DNA of 64,000 nucleotides, taken from contig CAYWBO010000001.1 of the NCBI GenBank assembly GCA_964456625.1, forward strand, positions 1 through 64,000, in the 5' to 3' direction. The translations under genes were made by a program, and so were the position numbers. Within the stretch, counting starts at the first letter, position 1. Every line of letters starts with the position of its first letter. Source of the DNA: Sulfidibacterium sp964456625 (GTDB lineage: Bacteria; Bacteroidota; Bacteroidia; Bacteroidales; F082). Below the pieces are notes generated by a model. That model did no database searches, was not told the origin of the DNA, and saw only the letters and a list, made by a program, of their open reading frames with translations. Shown here piece by piece: positions 51,840 to 60,720 of the stretch.

Positions 51840-52703
51840 TTAGATTTCCGGACCGAAGAACTTTCCGTGTTTTTTCCAGTAAAAGATAATGGCCAGTCCC
51901 ACGAGCATCCCGCCGACATGGGCGAAGTGTGCCACATTGTCACCCGGCCGGTTGCTGATCCCGGAGAACAACTCCAGCAAACCATAACCGATCACGAACC
52001 ATTTGGCTTTAATAGGAATGGCAAAATAGAGATAAATAATAGAATTGGGAAACATCATACCGAATGCCAGCAACAGTCCGAAAATAGCTCCTGACGCACC
52101 GATGACGACCATCTGATTCAGCATTTCCACTTTATAATTGGACAGGAATGTCACAATCTGTTGCATGATGTCTGAGTTGGCTTGTCCCTGACTCAGCAAA
52201 TTCATATTCTGATTAAAGAGTGAAATGTCATGCTGCGTGATCAAAGGATTGATAGCTCCGATGCGGAAACCGTATTTGGCGAAATAATCTTCCACGCCTG
52301 TAACTGTAGGATGCGTGATGATCTGATTTAATGAATCCAGGTTCGGTGACAGTGAGAAATGGATCCAGATGAGATAAACAACAGCAGAACCCAGTCCTGT
52401 CAGCAGATAGAAAATCAGGAATTTCTTTCCGCCCCACACATTCTCCACCACATTACCGAACATCCACAAAGCAAACATGTTGAAGATTATGTGCGCCCAG
52501 CCACCATGGAGAAACATGTAAGTAAAGAACTGATAAACCCTGAAATTAGCGGCTCCCGGATAGTGGAGCCCGAACATGTCTATCAGATCAATGTGATATT
52601 TTCGTAAAGCCAGCGTAGCAAGAAAAATCAGGGTGTTGATGATCAACAGGTTTTTAACCACTGGTGGTAGTATCTTAAAGCCGCCCGGTCTGTATTGCTG
52701 CAT
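51840..52703 (-). CDS. Rhomboid family intramembrane serine protease
   Basis: A 287-residue rhomboid with Ser204 in VVIGASGAIFGLL and His262 in AHFAHVGGMLVGL; His71 and Asn75 (HIIFN) complete the active site. About 80 polar residues (115-195) are inserted between helix 3 and the GASG helix, an enlarged periplasmic loop. It is between mutL and the second rhomboid, and the gaps of 69 and 20 bp are compatible with one transcript. Confidence 0.93.
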   Translation of the reverse strand: MQQYRPGGFKILPPVVKNLLIINTLIFLATLALRKYHIDLIDMFGLHYPGAANFRVYQFFTYMFLHGGWAHIIFNMFALWMFGNVVENVWGGKKFLIFYLLTGLGSAVVYLIWIHFSLSPNLDSLNQIITHPTVTGVEDYFAKYGFRIGAINPLITQHDISLFNQNMNLLSQGQANSDIMQQIVTFLSNYKVEMLNQMVVIGASGAIFGLLLAFGMMFPNSIIYLYFAIPIKAKWFVIGYGLLELFSGISNRPGDNVAHFAHVGGMLVGLAIIFYWKKHGKFFGPEI

Positions 52704-52772
52704 GAGTTATCTTTTGTTTGTGAATAAATTCATTTTTCTCATTTCAAAAGGGAGTTTCATACGCGTTCGAAA

Positions 52773-54596
52773 TTACCTCAAAAATCCTTCCAAAGTTTCA
52801 TTCGTCACGATTCCGATAATTTTACTGCCATCGGGTGCCTGTTCCGGCACCTGACAGGCAAAAAGACGGTCGAAGAGATCTGACATTTCTTCTTTGGTCA
52901 GGCTTTCGCCCGATCGAATTGAAAACCGGGCTGCCATTGCCCTCGCAAGACGGATGGGCTTGTCCATCCCCAACTCAGTATTTTGTGTTTTATAGTCCTC
53001 GACAATTCTTTCCAGGCTGAACTGAATATCCTTGTCATTCAAATCCGCAGGAATGCCTTTCACAACATATTGACCCGGATCTTCTTCTTCCAGAATAAAG
53101 CCCACTGATTTTAAAAAACCCATCATTTCTTCCAGAATGGAAATATCCTCAGGTGAAAAATGAATTTCCACAGGAAACAGCTGGTGCTGTGAAGCTTGTT
53201 CTTTTCCCTGTAATTGCTGGAGATATTTCTCATAAAGAATTCTTTCGTGTGCTTTTTGCTGATGGATCAGCATCATGCCTGAGCGGACATTGCAAACGAT
53301 AAATTTCCGCTGGATCTGAAAGAAAGAATGCGGCGAAGTATCCTGTTGTTCCTGTATTCCGTTGGTGCTTTCCTGTGAAACAGCTTTTGCGTCTTTTGGG
53401 CCGGAAGCAAAGAGATTTTCCCAGTTCCGAACCGATTTCTCCCTCTGAAAATGACTGCTTTCGCGATAGGAAACATTTTTATCGGATTCGAAAGGATTGT
53501 AATCCGGATTGATCTTGATCTCAGGTTGCCGCACAATACCTTTGGCGGGATTCTGAAAAGCCGCTTCGATGCTCGGATCCACATCAAAATCGATGGTGGG
53601 CGTCAGGTTGTGCATGCCTACGGATTGCTTGACAGCGGCCTGCAGCACGGCATACACATATTTGGCATCCTTAAAGTTGACTTCCGTCTTGGTGGGATGG
53701 ATGTTGATGTCGATATCCGATGGATTGACTTCTACGTCGATAAAATAAGACGGGAATGAATCGCCCGGCAGCAACTCGCTGAAAGCATTGGTAACCGCAT
53801 GATTCAGGTAAGCATGTTTGATATATCGCTGGTTCACGAAGAAATACTGTTCTCCCCGTGTTTTCTTGGCAAATTCCGGTTTCAGAATAAAACCGTTGAT
53901 CGAAAGAATGTCTGTCGTCTGCGAAACCGACAACAGGCGCTGGTCATACACTTTGCCGAAAATCGCCACAATCCTGGATTTCAGGCTTCCTTTTACCAGG
54001 TTGTAAACCGTCTTCCCGTTATGGTCCAGCGTAAAGGAAATTTCAGGGTTGATCAGCGCCACCCGGTTGAATTCTTCCAGAATGTGCCTTGTTTCGGCAT
54101 TGAAAGATTTCAGGAAGTTTCTCCTGGCGGGAACGTTGAAGAAAAGGTTTTTCACCATGATCGTGGTTCCCGGTGGGCAGGAGCATGGCTCCTGATGGAT
54201 TACTTTGGAGCCTTCGATACGCAGGCAGTTTCCCAGTTCATCGCCTTTTGGGCGACTTTTAATCTCCACCTGTGCAATGGCGGCAATGGAAGCCATGGCT
54301 TCACCACGAAACCCCAGCGTATGAATGGAAAACAGATCATCGGCTTTGGTGATCTTGGAAGTGGCGTGCCTCTCGAAACACATCCGGATATCTATGGCAG
54401 ACATGCCACAACCGTTGTCCGTAACCTGGATCAGCGTCTTCCCGGCATCTTTAATGACAAGATGAATTTCTGTAGCACCGGCATCCACTGAATTCTCAAG
54501 CAGTTCCTTCACGGCGGAAGCTGGTCGCTGGATCACTTCGCCTGCAGCGATCTGATTGGCGACCGAGTCCGGAAGAAGCTTGATAACATTCGACAT
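52773..54596 (-). CDS. mutL: DNA mismatch repair protein MutL
   Basis: A 607-residue GHKL ATPase that couples MutS mismatch recognition to strand excision. ATP-site motifs are ELLENSVDAGATEI (N-box), VTDNGCGM, TLGFRGEAMASIAAIA and PGTTIMVKNLFFNVPARR. The C-terminal dimerisation domain has HQQKAHERILYE where endonuclease MutL proteins carry DQHA-x2-E-x4-E; both the Asp and the His of that motif are changed, so nicking activity is doubtful. The gap to the small upstream gene is 11 bp. Confidence 0.95.
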   Translation of the reverse strand: MSNVIKLLPDSVANQIAAGEVIQRPASAVKELLENSVDAGATEIHLVIKDAGKTLIQVTDNGCGMSAIDIRMCFERHATSKITKADDLFSIHTLGFRGEAMASIAAIAQVEIKSRPKGDELGNCLRIEGSKVIHQEPCSCPPGTTIMVKNLFFNVPARRNFLKSFNAETRHILEEFNRVALINPEISFTLDHNGKTVYNLVKGSLKSRIVAIFGKVYDQRLLSVSQTTDILSINGFILKPEFAKKTRGEQYFFVNQRYIKHAYLNHAVTNAFSELLPGDSFPSYFIDVEVNPSDIDINIHPTKTEVNFKDAKYVYAVLQAAVKQSVGMHNLTPTIDFDVDPSIEAAFQNPAKGIVRQPEIKINPDYNPFESDKNVSYRESSHFQREKSVRNWENLFASGPKDAKAVSQESTNGIQEQQDTSPHSFFQIQRKFIVCNVRSGMMLIHQQKAHERILYEKYLQQLQGKEQASQHQLFPVEIHFSPEDISILEEMMGFLKSVGFILEEEDPGQYVVKGIPADLNDKDIQFSLERIVEDYKTQNTELGMDKPIRLARAMAARFSIRSGESLTKEEMSDLFDRLFACQVPEQAPDGSKIIGIVTNETLEGFLR

Positions 54597-54607
54597 AAAC
54601 CCTTGCC

Positions 54608-54922
54608 TTATTTAACTCCCACTCCGAATAGAGTAAGAAAATTATCGATCAGGTTGGTAAAAAGTATGATATAAATGCTTCCTCCTATAATGACAGCGTA
54701 AACCAAATAAGATATATACCGGCTTGAGGCGCTTTTCCCGAACTGATCTTTTTTCTCCCACCGTTTTGACATTTGCAGACGGATTCTTTCTTCCCGGCTT
54801 AACGCAGAATCATAACCCAACTCTGTTTTCCGTCGCTCCCATTCATCCCGTTGCGGGTCGTAATACCTCGATGGAAAGTTAAATCTTTTGGGCTTGGGGG
54901 TATTGAACATCGTAAAACGCAT
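54608..54922 (-). CDS. Small conserved-looking membrane protein
   Basis: The 104-residue protein has a basic, Arg-rich N-terminal part (PKRFNFPSRYYDPQRDEWERRKTELGYD) and one C-terminal membrane helix (about 70-98). An ATG at 54910 is an alternative start. I do not recognise a characterised family. It sits between argS and mutL, 11 bp before mutL, so it is probably co-transcribed with mutL and the rhomboids. Confidence 0.7.
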   Translation of the reverse strand: MRFTMFNTPKPKRFNFPSRYYDPQRDEWERRKTELGYDSALSREERIRLQMSKRWEKKDQFGKSASSRYISYLVYAVIIGGSIYIILFTNLIDNFLTLFGVGVK

Positions 54923-54968
54923 GGCAATAAATTTATCTTACAAAGATAGTTCTTTTTGAGCTTTTGTG

Positions 54969-56759
54969 TTACATCCGTTCGGGGAGTACGATGCCCAAAA
55001 GATGCATGGCCGAACGCAAAGTCCTGGCAGTAAAGTCCGACAGCGCGAGCCGGAAATTCCTTTTTACAGCGTCTTCTTCTTTTAAAATACTCAGATCATG
55101 ATAGAACTGATTGTATTCTTTGGCCACCTCAAAAGAGAAGTTGGCAACAGGTGCCGGACTTAACGCATCGCCCGCCGCTTTTACAACAGAAGGAAAATCG
55201 TGCAGAAGCTTAAGCAGGGATTTTTCCTTATTCTCAGGAATGTGGCTTTCGTAATTTGCTGCACGAAAATCCATCCCTGCATCATAGGCTTTGCGCATGA
55301 CAGACTGGATCCGTGCATGCGTGTACTGGATGAACGGACCTGTGTTTCCGTTGAAATCAATGGATTCCTCCGGATTGAACATCATGGTTTTTTTGGGATC
55401 TACCTTCAGAATGAAATATTTCAGTGCCCCCAGCCCGACCATATCGTACAGTTGTGTCGATTCTTCCGGGGTGAAATCGTCGAATTTTCCCAGCTCCTCG
55501 GAAGTCTTGCGTGCCGTTCCGGCCATTTCTTCCATCAGCTCGTCTGCATCCACCACGGTCCCTTCACGGGATTTCATCTTGCCGTGCGGCAGTTCCACCA
55601 TCCCGTAAGAAAGATGATAGATGTTTTCGGCCCAGGTCTTTCCCAGCTTCTTTAGCAGGAGTTTCAACACATCAAAATGATAATTCTGCTCGTTGCCCAC
55701 CACATAGATCAACTGCTGAGGCTCGTAATCTTCATAACGCAAATGGGCCGTTCCCAGATCCTGCGTCATGTAAACGGAAGTCCCGTCGGCACGCAGCAGT
55801 AGCTTTTCATCCAGGCCTTCATCGGTAAGATCGCACCACACGGAACCATCTTCTTTTTTATAAAAGATATGCTTCTCAAGCCCTTCGTTTACCAGTTCCT
55901 TTCCCAGCAGGTAGGTTTTCGATTCGTAATAGATCTTATCGAAATCTACGCCCATCCGTTGGTAGGTTTTGTCGAAGCCTGCATATACCCACGAATTCAT
56001 CTCTTCCCAAAGGGAGCGGACCTCCAGGTCGCCGGCTTCCCATTGCTGCAACATCTGTTTGGCTTCGACAATCAGGGGGGCCTTTTGTGCCGCTTCCTCG
56101 GCGTTGAGGCCTTCCGATACAAGTGTTGCGATTTCCTTTTTGTACTCTTTGTCGAACAGTACATAAAAATCCCCGACGAGTTTGTCGCCTTTTTGTCCTG
56201 ATTTTTCCGGTGTCTGTCCCTTGCCCCACTTCTGCCAGGCCAGCATGGATTTGCAGATGTGGATGCCCCGGTCGTTTACCAGATTCACCTTCACGACGTT
56301 TTTGCCGTTGGCCTTGAGAATTTCGGCCACGGACCATCCCAGCAGGTTGTTGCGGACATGCCCCAGGTGCAGCGGCTTGTTGGTGTTGGGCGAGGAGTAT
56401 TCTATCACGACAGGCGGCTCTCCGGCCTTAGCCGCAAGCATTCCGTATTTTTCGTCAGCATAAGAGGATTCGAAAAATGAAATCCAGTACCGGTCGCTGA
56501 TTACCAGGTTCAGAAAGCCTTTAATCACATTGTAGTCTGTGACTTCTACCGTATTTTCTTTCAGAAAATCTCCCAGATCCCGTGCCGTGGCTTCGGGTGC
56601 TTTGCGCGAAATCTTCAGCAAAGGAAAAACCACTACGGTCAGGTCGCCTTCAAATTCCGGCCTGGTTTTTTGCAATAAAAATTGTCCCGGTTTCAATTCC
56701 TGTCCGTAAAGCGTTTTAACGGCTAAACTTAGCTTCTCTGCTAAAATGGATTCTATCAT
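54969..56759 (-). CDS. argS: Arginyl-tRNA synthetase
   Basis: A class Ia synthetase of 596 residues. The N-terminal additional domain (about 1-110) is followed by the HIGH-type motif SSPNTNKPLHLGHVRNNLLG, the KMSKS-equivalent GKMKSREGTVV, and an anticodon-binding domain with NGNTGPFIQYTHARIQSVMRKA. The C-terminus LRSAMHLLGIVLPERM is diagnostic. A -7 element precedes it next to the scaffold gap. Confidence 0.96.
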   Translation of the reverse strand: MIESILAEKLSLAVKTLYGQELKPGQFLLQKTRPEFEGDLTVVVFPLLKISRKAPEATARDLGDFLKENTVEVTDYNVIKGFLNLVISDRYWISFFESSYADEKYGMLAAKAGEPPVVIEYSSPNTNKPLHLGHVRNNLLGWSVAEILKANGKNVVKVNLVNDRGIHICKSMLAWQKWGKGQTPEKSGQKGDKLVGDFYVLFDKEYKKEIATLVSEGLNAEEAAQKAPLIVEAKQMLQQWEAGDLEVRSLWEEMNSWVYAGFDKTYQRMGVDFDKIYYESKTYLLGKELVNEGLEKHIFYKKEDGSVWCDLTDEGLDEKLLLRADGTSVYMTQDLGTAHLRYEDYEPQQLIYVVGNEQNYHFDVLKLLLKKLGKTWAENIYHLSYGMVELPHGKMKSREGTVVDADELMEEMAGTARKTSEELGKFDDFTPEESTQLYDMVGLGALKYFILKVDPKKTMMFNPEESIDFNGNTGPFIQYTHARIQSVMRKAYDAGMDFRAANYESHIPENKEKSLLKLLHDFPSVVKAAGDALSPAPVANFSFEVAKEYNQFYHDLSILKEEDAVKRNFRLALSDFTARTLRSAMHLLGIVLPERM

Positions 56760-56781
56760 GATCTCGCGCTTTTTAAAGCTG

Positions 56782-56789
56782 CAAAAGTA
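56782..56789 (-). promoter_or_regulatory. -7 element of argS
   Basis: TACTTTTG on the minus strand, followed by GCAGC as in the rpsA and ychF promoters, 22 bases upstream of the argS ATG. The -33 region would lie in or beside the run of N. Confidence 0.45.
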
Positions 56790-56798
56790 GAAAAAAAG

Positions 56799-56898
56799 NN
56801 NNNNNNNNNNNNNNNNNNNNNNNNNNNNNNNNNNNNNNNNNNNNNNNNNNNNNNNNNNNNNNNNNNNNNNNNNNNNNNNNNNNNNNNNNNNNNNNNNN
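56799..56898. other. Scaffold gap (100 N)
   Basis: Exactly 100 undetermined bases. The bases that follow (56899-57098) contain no gene on either strand that I can support, apart from a repeat related to one at 58705-58727 and a -7 element. Confidence 0.99.
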
Positions 56899-56917
56899 GC
56901 TCAGAGGTTCAGAAGTG

Positions 56918-56940
56918 TCGACACTGAATGGTCCCCTCAG
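56918..56940 (+). repeat. Short repeat flanking the barrel-protein gene, copy 1
   Basis: TCGACACTGAATGGTCCCCTCAG matches a 23-base stretch at 58705-58727 at about 19 of 23 positions. Nearby GCTCAGAGGTTCAGAAGT also resembles GCTCAGAAGT at 58635-58644. The two copies bracket the single plus-strand gene of this region. Confidence 0.45.
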
Positions 56941-57036
56941 GAGCGGGAAGGGGAGGCTACAACGCTGAAATCAAAAAGTTTCAGTCAAAAAGCCTATAAA
57001 TTCCACCAGGGTGCACAACGTAGTGAAAATAATGGT

Positions 57037-57044
57037 TATTTTTG
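57037..57044 (+). promoter_or_regulatory. -7 element of the barrel-protein gene
   Basis: TATTTTTG, 54 bases upstream of the ATG at 57099. No -33 TTG is present at the usual distance. Confidence 0.35.
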
Positions 57045-57098
57045 TGTGATTCCTTATCCCGCTAAGGAAGTTTGCTGACAATTATAATCTTAAAACCA

Positions 57099-58604
57099 AT
57101 GAATACCAAATCCAGTTTTTTCAAAAGCGTAACGCTTGCTGCATTATTTATTATGTTGGCGGCCCAACTTCAGGCCCAGCAGAATTACAAGCTGTCGGAT
57201 TATGTAAATCCCGATTACCGCTACCAATCCCTTGATTTTAATATGAATTTTAACGCCAACGGCAATGCGGCACGCTACGAAACTGTCGACTCCTATCTGT
57301 CGAAAAACCATGTTTCCAACGTGGGTGGGTATTTCGGCATCTCATTAAATCAAATTAAAAATACGGCCCGGTTCCAGGGCTCCCAAATGGTGAGCCTATA
57401 TTTCAATGGTGCCGCGAATAAGTCCGTTACCGACTACAACAGTACACTAGCTGGTTCCTCTTCTTCCACCAACAAGGTGGGATCCCTGACGGCCGGATTC
57501 GGTTATTCCTCCACCAACCGGTTCTATAACACCCGGAAACAATTTCTGGAGGTCATCCCCAACCTTGCGCTGGATTTTCAAAGCGGTAGGAACTCCTATT
57601 CGCAATATCCCATAAATTATCCCTTCATCACCCAACAACAGAGTCAATCCAATTCCCAGGATTTCGGGGTCTCGATCATGGTGGGTAAAGGGCGGATTGA
57701 AAATATTGAAAATGCACGACTGGCCCTGTATATCCTGAATGACCTGCAGAAAATGGGCGCCGTGAAAAAGAACCTGAGCAATGCGCAGGTGGATCAACTG
57801 GCGCGTTTTATCACCCGACTGAGAAACAAACGGTTTTTTGACAGCCGTATTCAAAACATTGCCAACATCACATCGGTGGATTCCTTGCTGACAGCCATGG
57901 GCATCCGGGAACACGCCGGTGCAGGATATTTTATGACCCTGAACGACGACTGGAATTATGCCAACGGCCCGCTACGGCAGTCAGGTCACCGTTTAGCCTT
58001 TGGAATAACGCCGGCCTATTCCCATTTGTGGTTGAAATCCACCAGTGACACACTTTCCAATGTTTCCTCCGGAAGCTCCCGGAGCGTTTCCAAGACTAAA
58101 TCGCAACAAACCAGCCTCGATATCGGCGCCTACTATTACCTGGAAAAACCGATGAGTCTGACCTGGCAGCATTCCACCCGGATAAGCCTTGGTTTTCAGC
58201 TGATGAAACAGGTCGATGAAATGGCTTCCAATCCGTTTGAGTTTGCAGACTATCATAATTCGTTCACAGATCCCAACCTGCATGTTTCGCTGGAAAGAAT
58301 CTATGGTTACTACCCCAACAGCCGTACCAGCCTGGCCCTCGATCTCGTGGTGGGAAGTATGTACGAAATGGAAAACCAGGAAGAGATTGGTCATGTGAAA
58401 AGCCATATATTGTCGGTGTACGCCTCGGCGGCTTTATCGGGCAACTATTATTTTTCGCCCCGCCTTCGTTTGAATCTGAATGCAGCATTAAATGATCATT
58501 ACTGGCATACCAACGATTATATCGGGACTCCCACACACGTACTGGGCCATACTAATAACTGGAATCCAAGCATCAACCTGAGCCTGCGGTACAGCATTTT
58601 CTGA
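57099..58604 (+). CDS. Predicted outer-membrane beta-barrel protein, function unknown
   Basis: A 501-residue protein with a signal peptide (about 1-26, ending LQAQ). After YKLSDYVNPDYRYQSLDFNMNFN the sequence alternates polar and aromatic residues, with Ser/Asn-rich loops, and ends with NPSINLSLRYSIF, a terminal aromatic residue as in the beta-signal of outer-membrane barrels. A central helical part (about 200-275; NLSNAQVDQLARFITRLRNKRFF) interrupts the barrel-like pattern. I start at the ATG at 57099, which gives a normal signal peptide; nine codons upstream are non-hydrophilic extension. No family is recognised. It is the only plus-strand gene in this part of the window. Confidence 0.75.
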   Translation: MNTKSSFFKSVTLAALFIMLAAQLQAQQNYKLSDYVNPDYRYQSLDFNMNFNANGNAARYETVDSYLSKNHVSNVGGYFGISLNQIKNTARFQGSQMVSLYFNGAANKSVTDYNSTLAGSSSSTNKVGSLTAGFGYSSTNRFYNTRKQFLEVIPNLALDFQSGRNSYSQYPINYPFITQQQSQSNSQDFGVSIMVGKGRIENIENARLALYILNDLQKMGAVKKNLSNAQVDQLARFITRLRNKRFFDSRIQNIANITSVDSLLTAMGIREHAGAGYFMTLNDDWNYANGPLRQSGHRLAFGITPAYSHLWLKSTSDTLSNVSSGSSRSVSKTKSQQTSLDIGAYYYLEKPMSLTWQHSTRISLGFQLMKQVDEMASNPFEFADYHNSFTDPNLHVSLERIYGYYPNSRTSLALDLVVGSMYEMENQEEIGHVKSHILSVYASAALSGNYYFSPRLRLNLNAALNDHYWHTNDYIGTPTHVLGHTNNWNPSINLSLRYSIF

Positions 58605-58704
58605 TTTTGGGCTCAAGGGTTCAATAGTTCAAAGGCTCAGAAGTTTTCCTTTCAGGCTGATCCGGGATCAGTGGGAAGCAAACCTGAAAGGTGGATTAAA
58701 AGTA

Positions 58705-58727
58705 TCAACACAGAATGTCCCCCTCAG
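58705..58727 (+). repeat. Short repeat flanking the barrel-protein gene, copy 2
   Basis: TCAACACAGAATGTCCCCCTCAG, the partner of 56918-56940 in the same orientation. Confidence 0.45.
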
Positions 58728-58735
58728 ACAAAAAT

Positions 58736-58771
58736 AAAAACTGGCGTCAGCGTCTGCTGGTGCCAGTTTTT
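58736..58771 (+). terminator. Intrinsic terminator downstream of the barrel-protein gene
   Basis: A long stem AAAAACTGGC...GCCAGTTTTT with an inner stem TCAGC/GCTGG and four-base loop is followed by T residues. It is about 130 bases past the stop codon and is symmetric enough to work in both directions. Confidence 0.65.
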
Positions 58772-58831
58772 GTTGAAATGGGGCGTGCCCGGGCCTCTTT
58801 TCTTTCTTTGCGGCGTCCAAAGAAAGACGTT

Positions 58832-58903
58832 GTCATCCTGAGTGAAACGAAGGATCCCGGGTCATGAAACCGGAATGAGATCCTTCACCGCGTTCAGGAT
58901 GAC
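58832..58903. repeat. REP-like palindromic element
   Basis: Arms GTCATCCTGA...GAAGGATC (58832-58856) and GATCCTTC...TTCAGGATGAC (58879-58903) are inverted copies with a few central differences. This TCATCCTGA-n-GAAGGATC pattern is familiar as an intergenic repeat in many Bacteroidota genomes. No gene is disrupted. Confidence 0.7.
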
Positions 58904-58997
58904 AAGGTAATTGCCCGTGTAATTTTTTGTTCCAGGGCGTACTAATTCCCTCCTCAGTCAGGTTTGCAGAGTCATCAATCCGGCCTGGTGGCTGTCA

Positions 58998-59774
58998 TTA
59001 TTTGATCTTTTTGCCGATATAAAACACATAACCGTAATAAGCTTTGTATTTGTAAAACAGCCCTGCCTCATATTGCTGATAGGCTATAAATGCTTCTGCA
59101 GCCGGGTTGCCCAGATACTTTTTCAGAAAGGATTCCTGCATTTGGGCTTGCTGAACGGAATAGTAATCGTTCCAGCAGGTTTCGGGGACGACAAAAGTGG
59201 CCACCGGAAGATAGCCCGCTTTTTGCATCTGAGCCACCTTATTCGGGATGGTATCCATCTCGGGATAGGCCTTTTGCCAGAAATCCTGAATTTCAGCAGG
59301 CCGCTCTTCGGTAAACCATGTGTTTTCCGTGACGGCAATATATCCGCCCGGTTTCAGAAATTTACGCCATTCGTTGATTCCCCGCTCAAAACCCATATTA
59401 TAGATTGCCCCTTCCGACCAGATCAGGTCAAGTTCCGCTTTCTGAAACGGAAGACTTTCCATATTGCCCACGACGCCTTTCACCCTGTCCTGAAGATTTT
59501 TGATCCGGGCATTTTGATTGAACTGATCGATAAAACCGGGCCAGGTATCAATACCGGTAATGTTGCACGGCGTGTTTTGCCCCAATACCATGGTTTGACC
59601 GCCGGTACCACAACCCACATCGGCCATGTTGGATTTTTCGGTAAGACCGTCTATAAAACGCAACGCGCTGAGGGTTATTTCAGGACTTCCCGGTCCTTGC
59701 CGTTCGGTGTCTGAGAAATAATCATAAATGATGTTCAGGTCAAATTCGTGAATCGTCTGCTTTTTACTGTTCAT
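58998..59774 (-). CDS. Class I SAM-dependent methyltransferase
   Basis: A 258-residue methyltransferase of the UbiE/small-molecule type. SAM motif I is ADVGCGTGGQTMVLG, followed by ITGIDTWPGFIDQFNQNA, ELDLIWSEGAIYNMGFERGINEWRKFLKPGGYIAVTENTWF. The substrate is unknown. It stands alone between repeat-rich intergenic regions. Confidence 0.87.
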   Translation of the reverse strand: MNSKKQTIHEFDLNIIYDYFSDTERQGPGSPEITLSALRFIDGLTEKSNMADVGCGTGGQTMVLGQNTPCNITGIDTWPGFIDQFNQNARIKNLQDRVKGVVGNMESLPFQKAELDLIWSEGAIYNMGFERGINEWRKFLKPGGYIAVTENTWFTEERPAEIQDFWQKAYPEMDTIPNKVAQMQKAGYLPVATFVVPETCWNDYYSVQQAQMQESFLKKYLGNPAAEAFIAYQQYEAGLFYKYKAYYGYVFYIGKKIK

Positions 59775-60136
59775 TTTCTTTTATTTTGTTGCATACACGA
59801 AAAGCACCGTGCTTTCATCCTTGTATGCAGGTAAGACTTAATTTAATTCAATGGAAACTGTTCCCGAAAAGGATTATCCGGGAACAAACAGCAACACAAC
59901 CCATACACAAAGTACAGATCGTTTACAGCACAATATCCGAATTTAAAATAAACATCCAGTTATTTTAGCAGCTATAAAGGTATAAAAAGTAACAGGACCT
60001 GAAACGTATTTCAAATCTTTTTCTCAGTCGCCGTGATCGTCGAAGCCTTTACACCTGCCTGACTATGAGCAGGCACTGGTTTATCGGGATCGCTCATGGC
60101 CTTTATTGGTAGTCGTTGTTTTATCCAGGGGTGTCC
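59775..60136. other. Intergenic region with one possible small gene
   Basis: Between the methyltransferase and VOC genes there is a short hairpin AAAGCAC-CG-TGCTTT (near 59801-59815) upstream of the methyltransferase, and a minus-strand frame of 28 codons (60011-60097, listed separately). Nothing else is evident. Confidence 0.5.
60011..60097 (-). CDS. Possible small protein (28 aa), uncertain
   Basis: The frame reads from ATG to TGA: MSDPDKPVPAHSQAGVKA, then STITATEKKI. AAAGG lies 2 bases before the ATG, closer than a usual ribosome binding site. The composition looks protein-like, but so short a frame may be chance, or the relic of a longer gene. The hairpin TGCCTG/CAGGCA lies inside it. 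Confidence 0.2.
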   Translation of the reverse strand: MSDPDKPVPAHSQAGVKASTITATEKKI

Positions 60137-60565
60137 TTAGTGTTTTGGGTCAAATTCCACCATCCATTCAATACCAAATTTATCTCTGAACATGCCAAAA
60201 TACGCACCCCAGGGACTGTTTCCTATTGGCATTTCTATTTGTCCGCCTTTAGAAAGTCCATGAAATATTCTGTCGGCTTCTTCTTTGCTTTCGGCACTTA
60301 CAGCGATCTTGCTTCGGTTTTCCATTTCATTATGTTTCCCCATTTGTTCCGGGGTGTCGCTTCCCATTAACACGCTGTGTTTGCCGATGGGCAAAGCGAT
60401 ATGCATAATTTTTTCAGCTTCCTTTTCCAGATTGGGAGCGCCTTCGAAATTCATATCCTTAAAACGAACGAGGGTTGCAAAGTCGCCGCCAAAGGCTGAT
60501 TTGTAAAATGTAAATGCTTCTTCTGCATTTCCATTAAAATGAATATAAGGACTAATTGATGCCAT
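60137..60565 (-). CDS. VOC family (PhnB/glyoxalase-like) protein
   Basis: A 142-residue protein of the vicinal oxygen chelate superfamily, PhnB-like branch: start MASISPYIHFNGNAEEAFTFYKSAFGG, HIALPIGKHSVLMGSDTP, VSAESKEEADRIFHGLSKGGQIEMP and the end WGAYFGMFRDKFGIEWMVEF. Members often bind a metal and small organic ligands; the function of this branch is mostly unknown. Confidence 0.9.
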   Translation of the reverse strand: MASISPYIHFNGNAEEAFTFYKSAFGGDFATLVRFKDMNFEGAPNLEKEAEKIMHIALPIGKHSVLMGSDTPEQMGKHNEMENRSKIAVSAESKEEADRIFHGLSKGGQIEMPIGNSPWGAYFGMFRDKFGIEWMVEFDPKH

Positions 60566-60720
60566 AATGTTTTATTTTAATATTACTAATGAGCCTTTTT
60601 GTTCTTCTTGATATTATTTTCTAAAAAACAATCCAAAGGCCTTTGATTTTTGTACAAGGCGAAATTTAGAAAAAAAACATACGTCCCTAACAGAAATCCT
60701 TTTCCGGATTTTTTCTTTCC
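60566..60720. other. Upstream region of the VOC gene
   Basis: No gene is supported. A palindrome CAAAGGCCTTTG (60634-60645) is present. The region ends at the scaffold gap. Confidence 0.4.

Larger units (their letters stand above)
58605..58997. other. Repeat-rich intergenic region
   Basis: No gene is evident in these 393 bases. They hold two nested hairpins (CCTTTCAGG/CCTGAAAGG at 58648-58691 around CTGATCC-G-GGATCAG at 58657-58671), a repeat related to the one at 56918, a terminator-like hairpin, a CTTTCTTTG/CAAAGAAAG palindrome at 58803-58826 and a REP-like palindrome. Confidence 0.7.
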
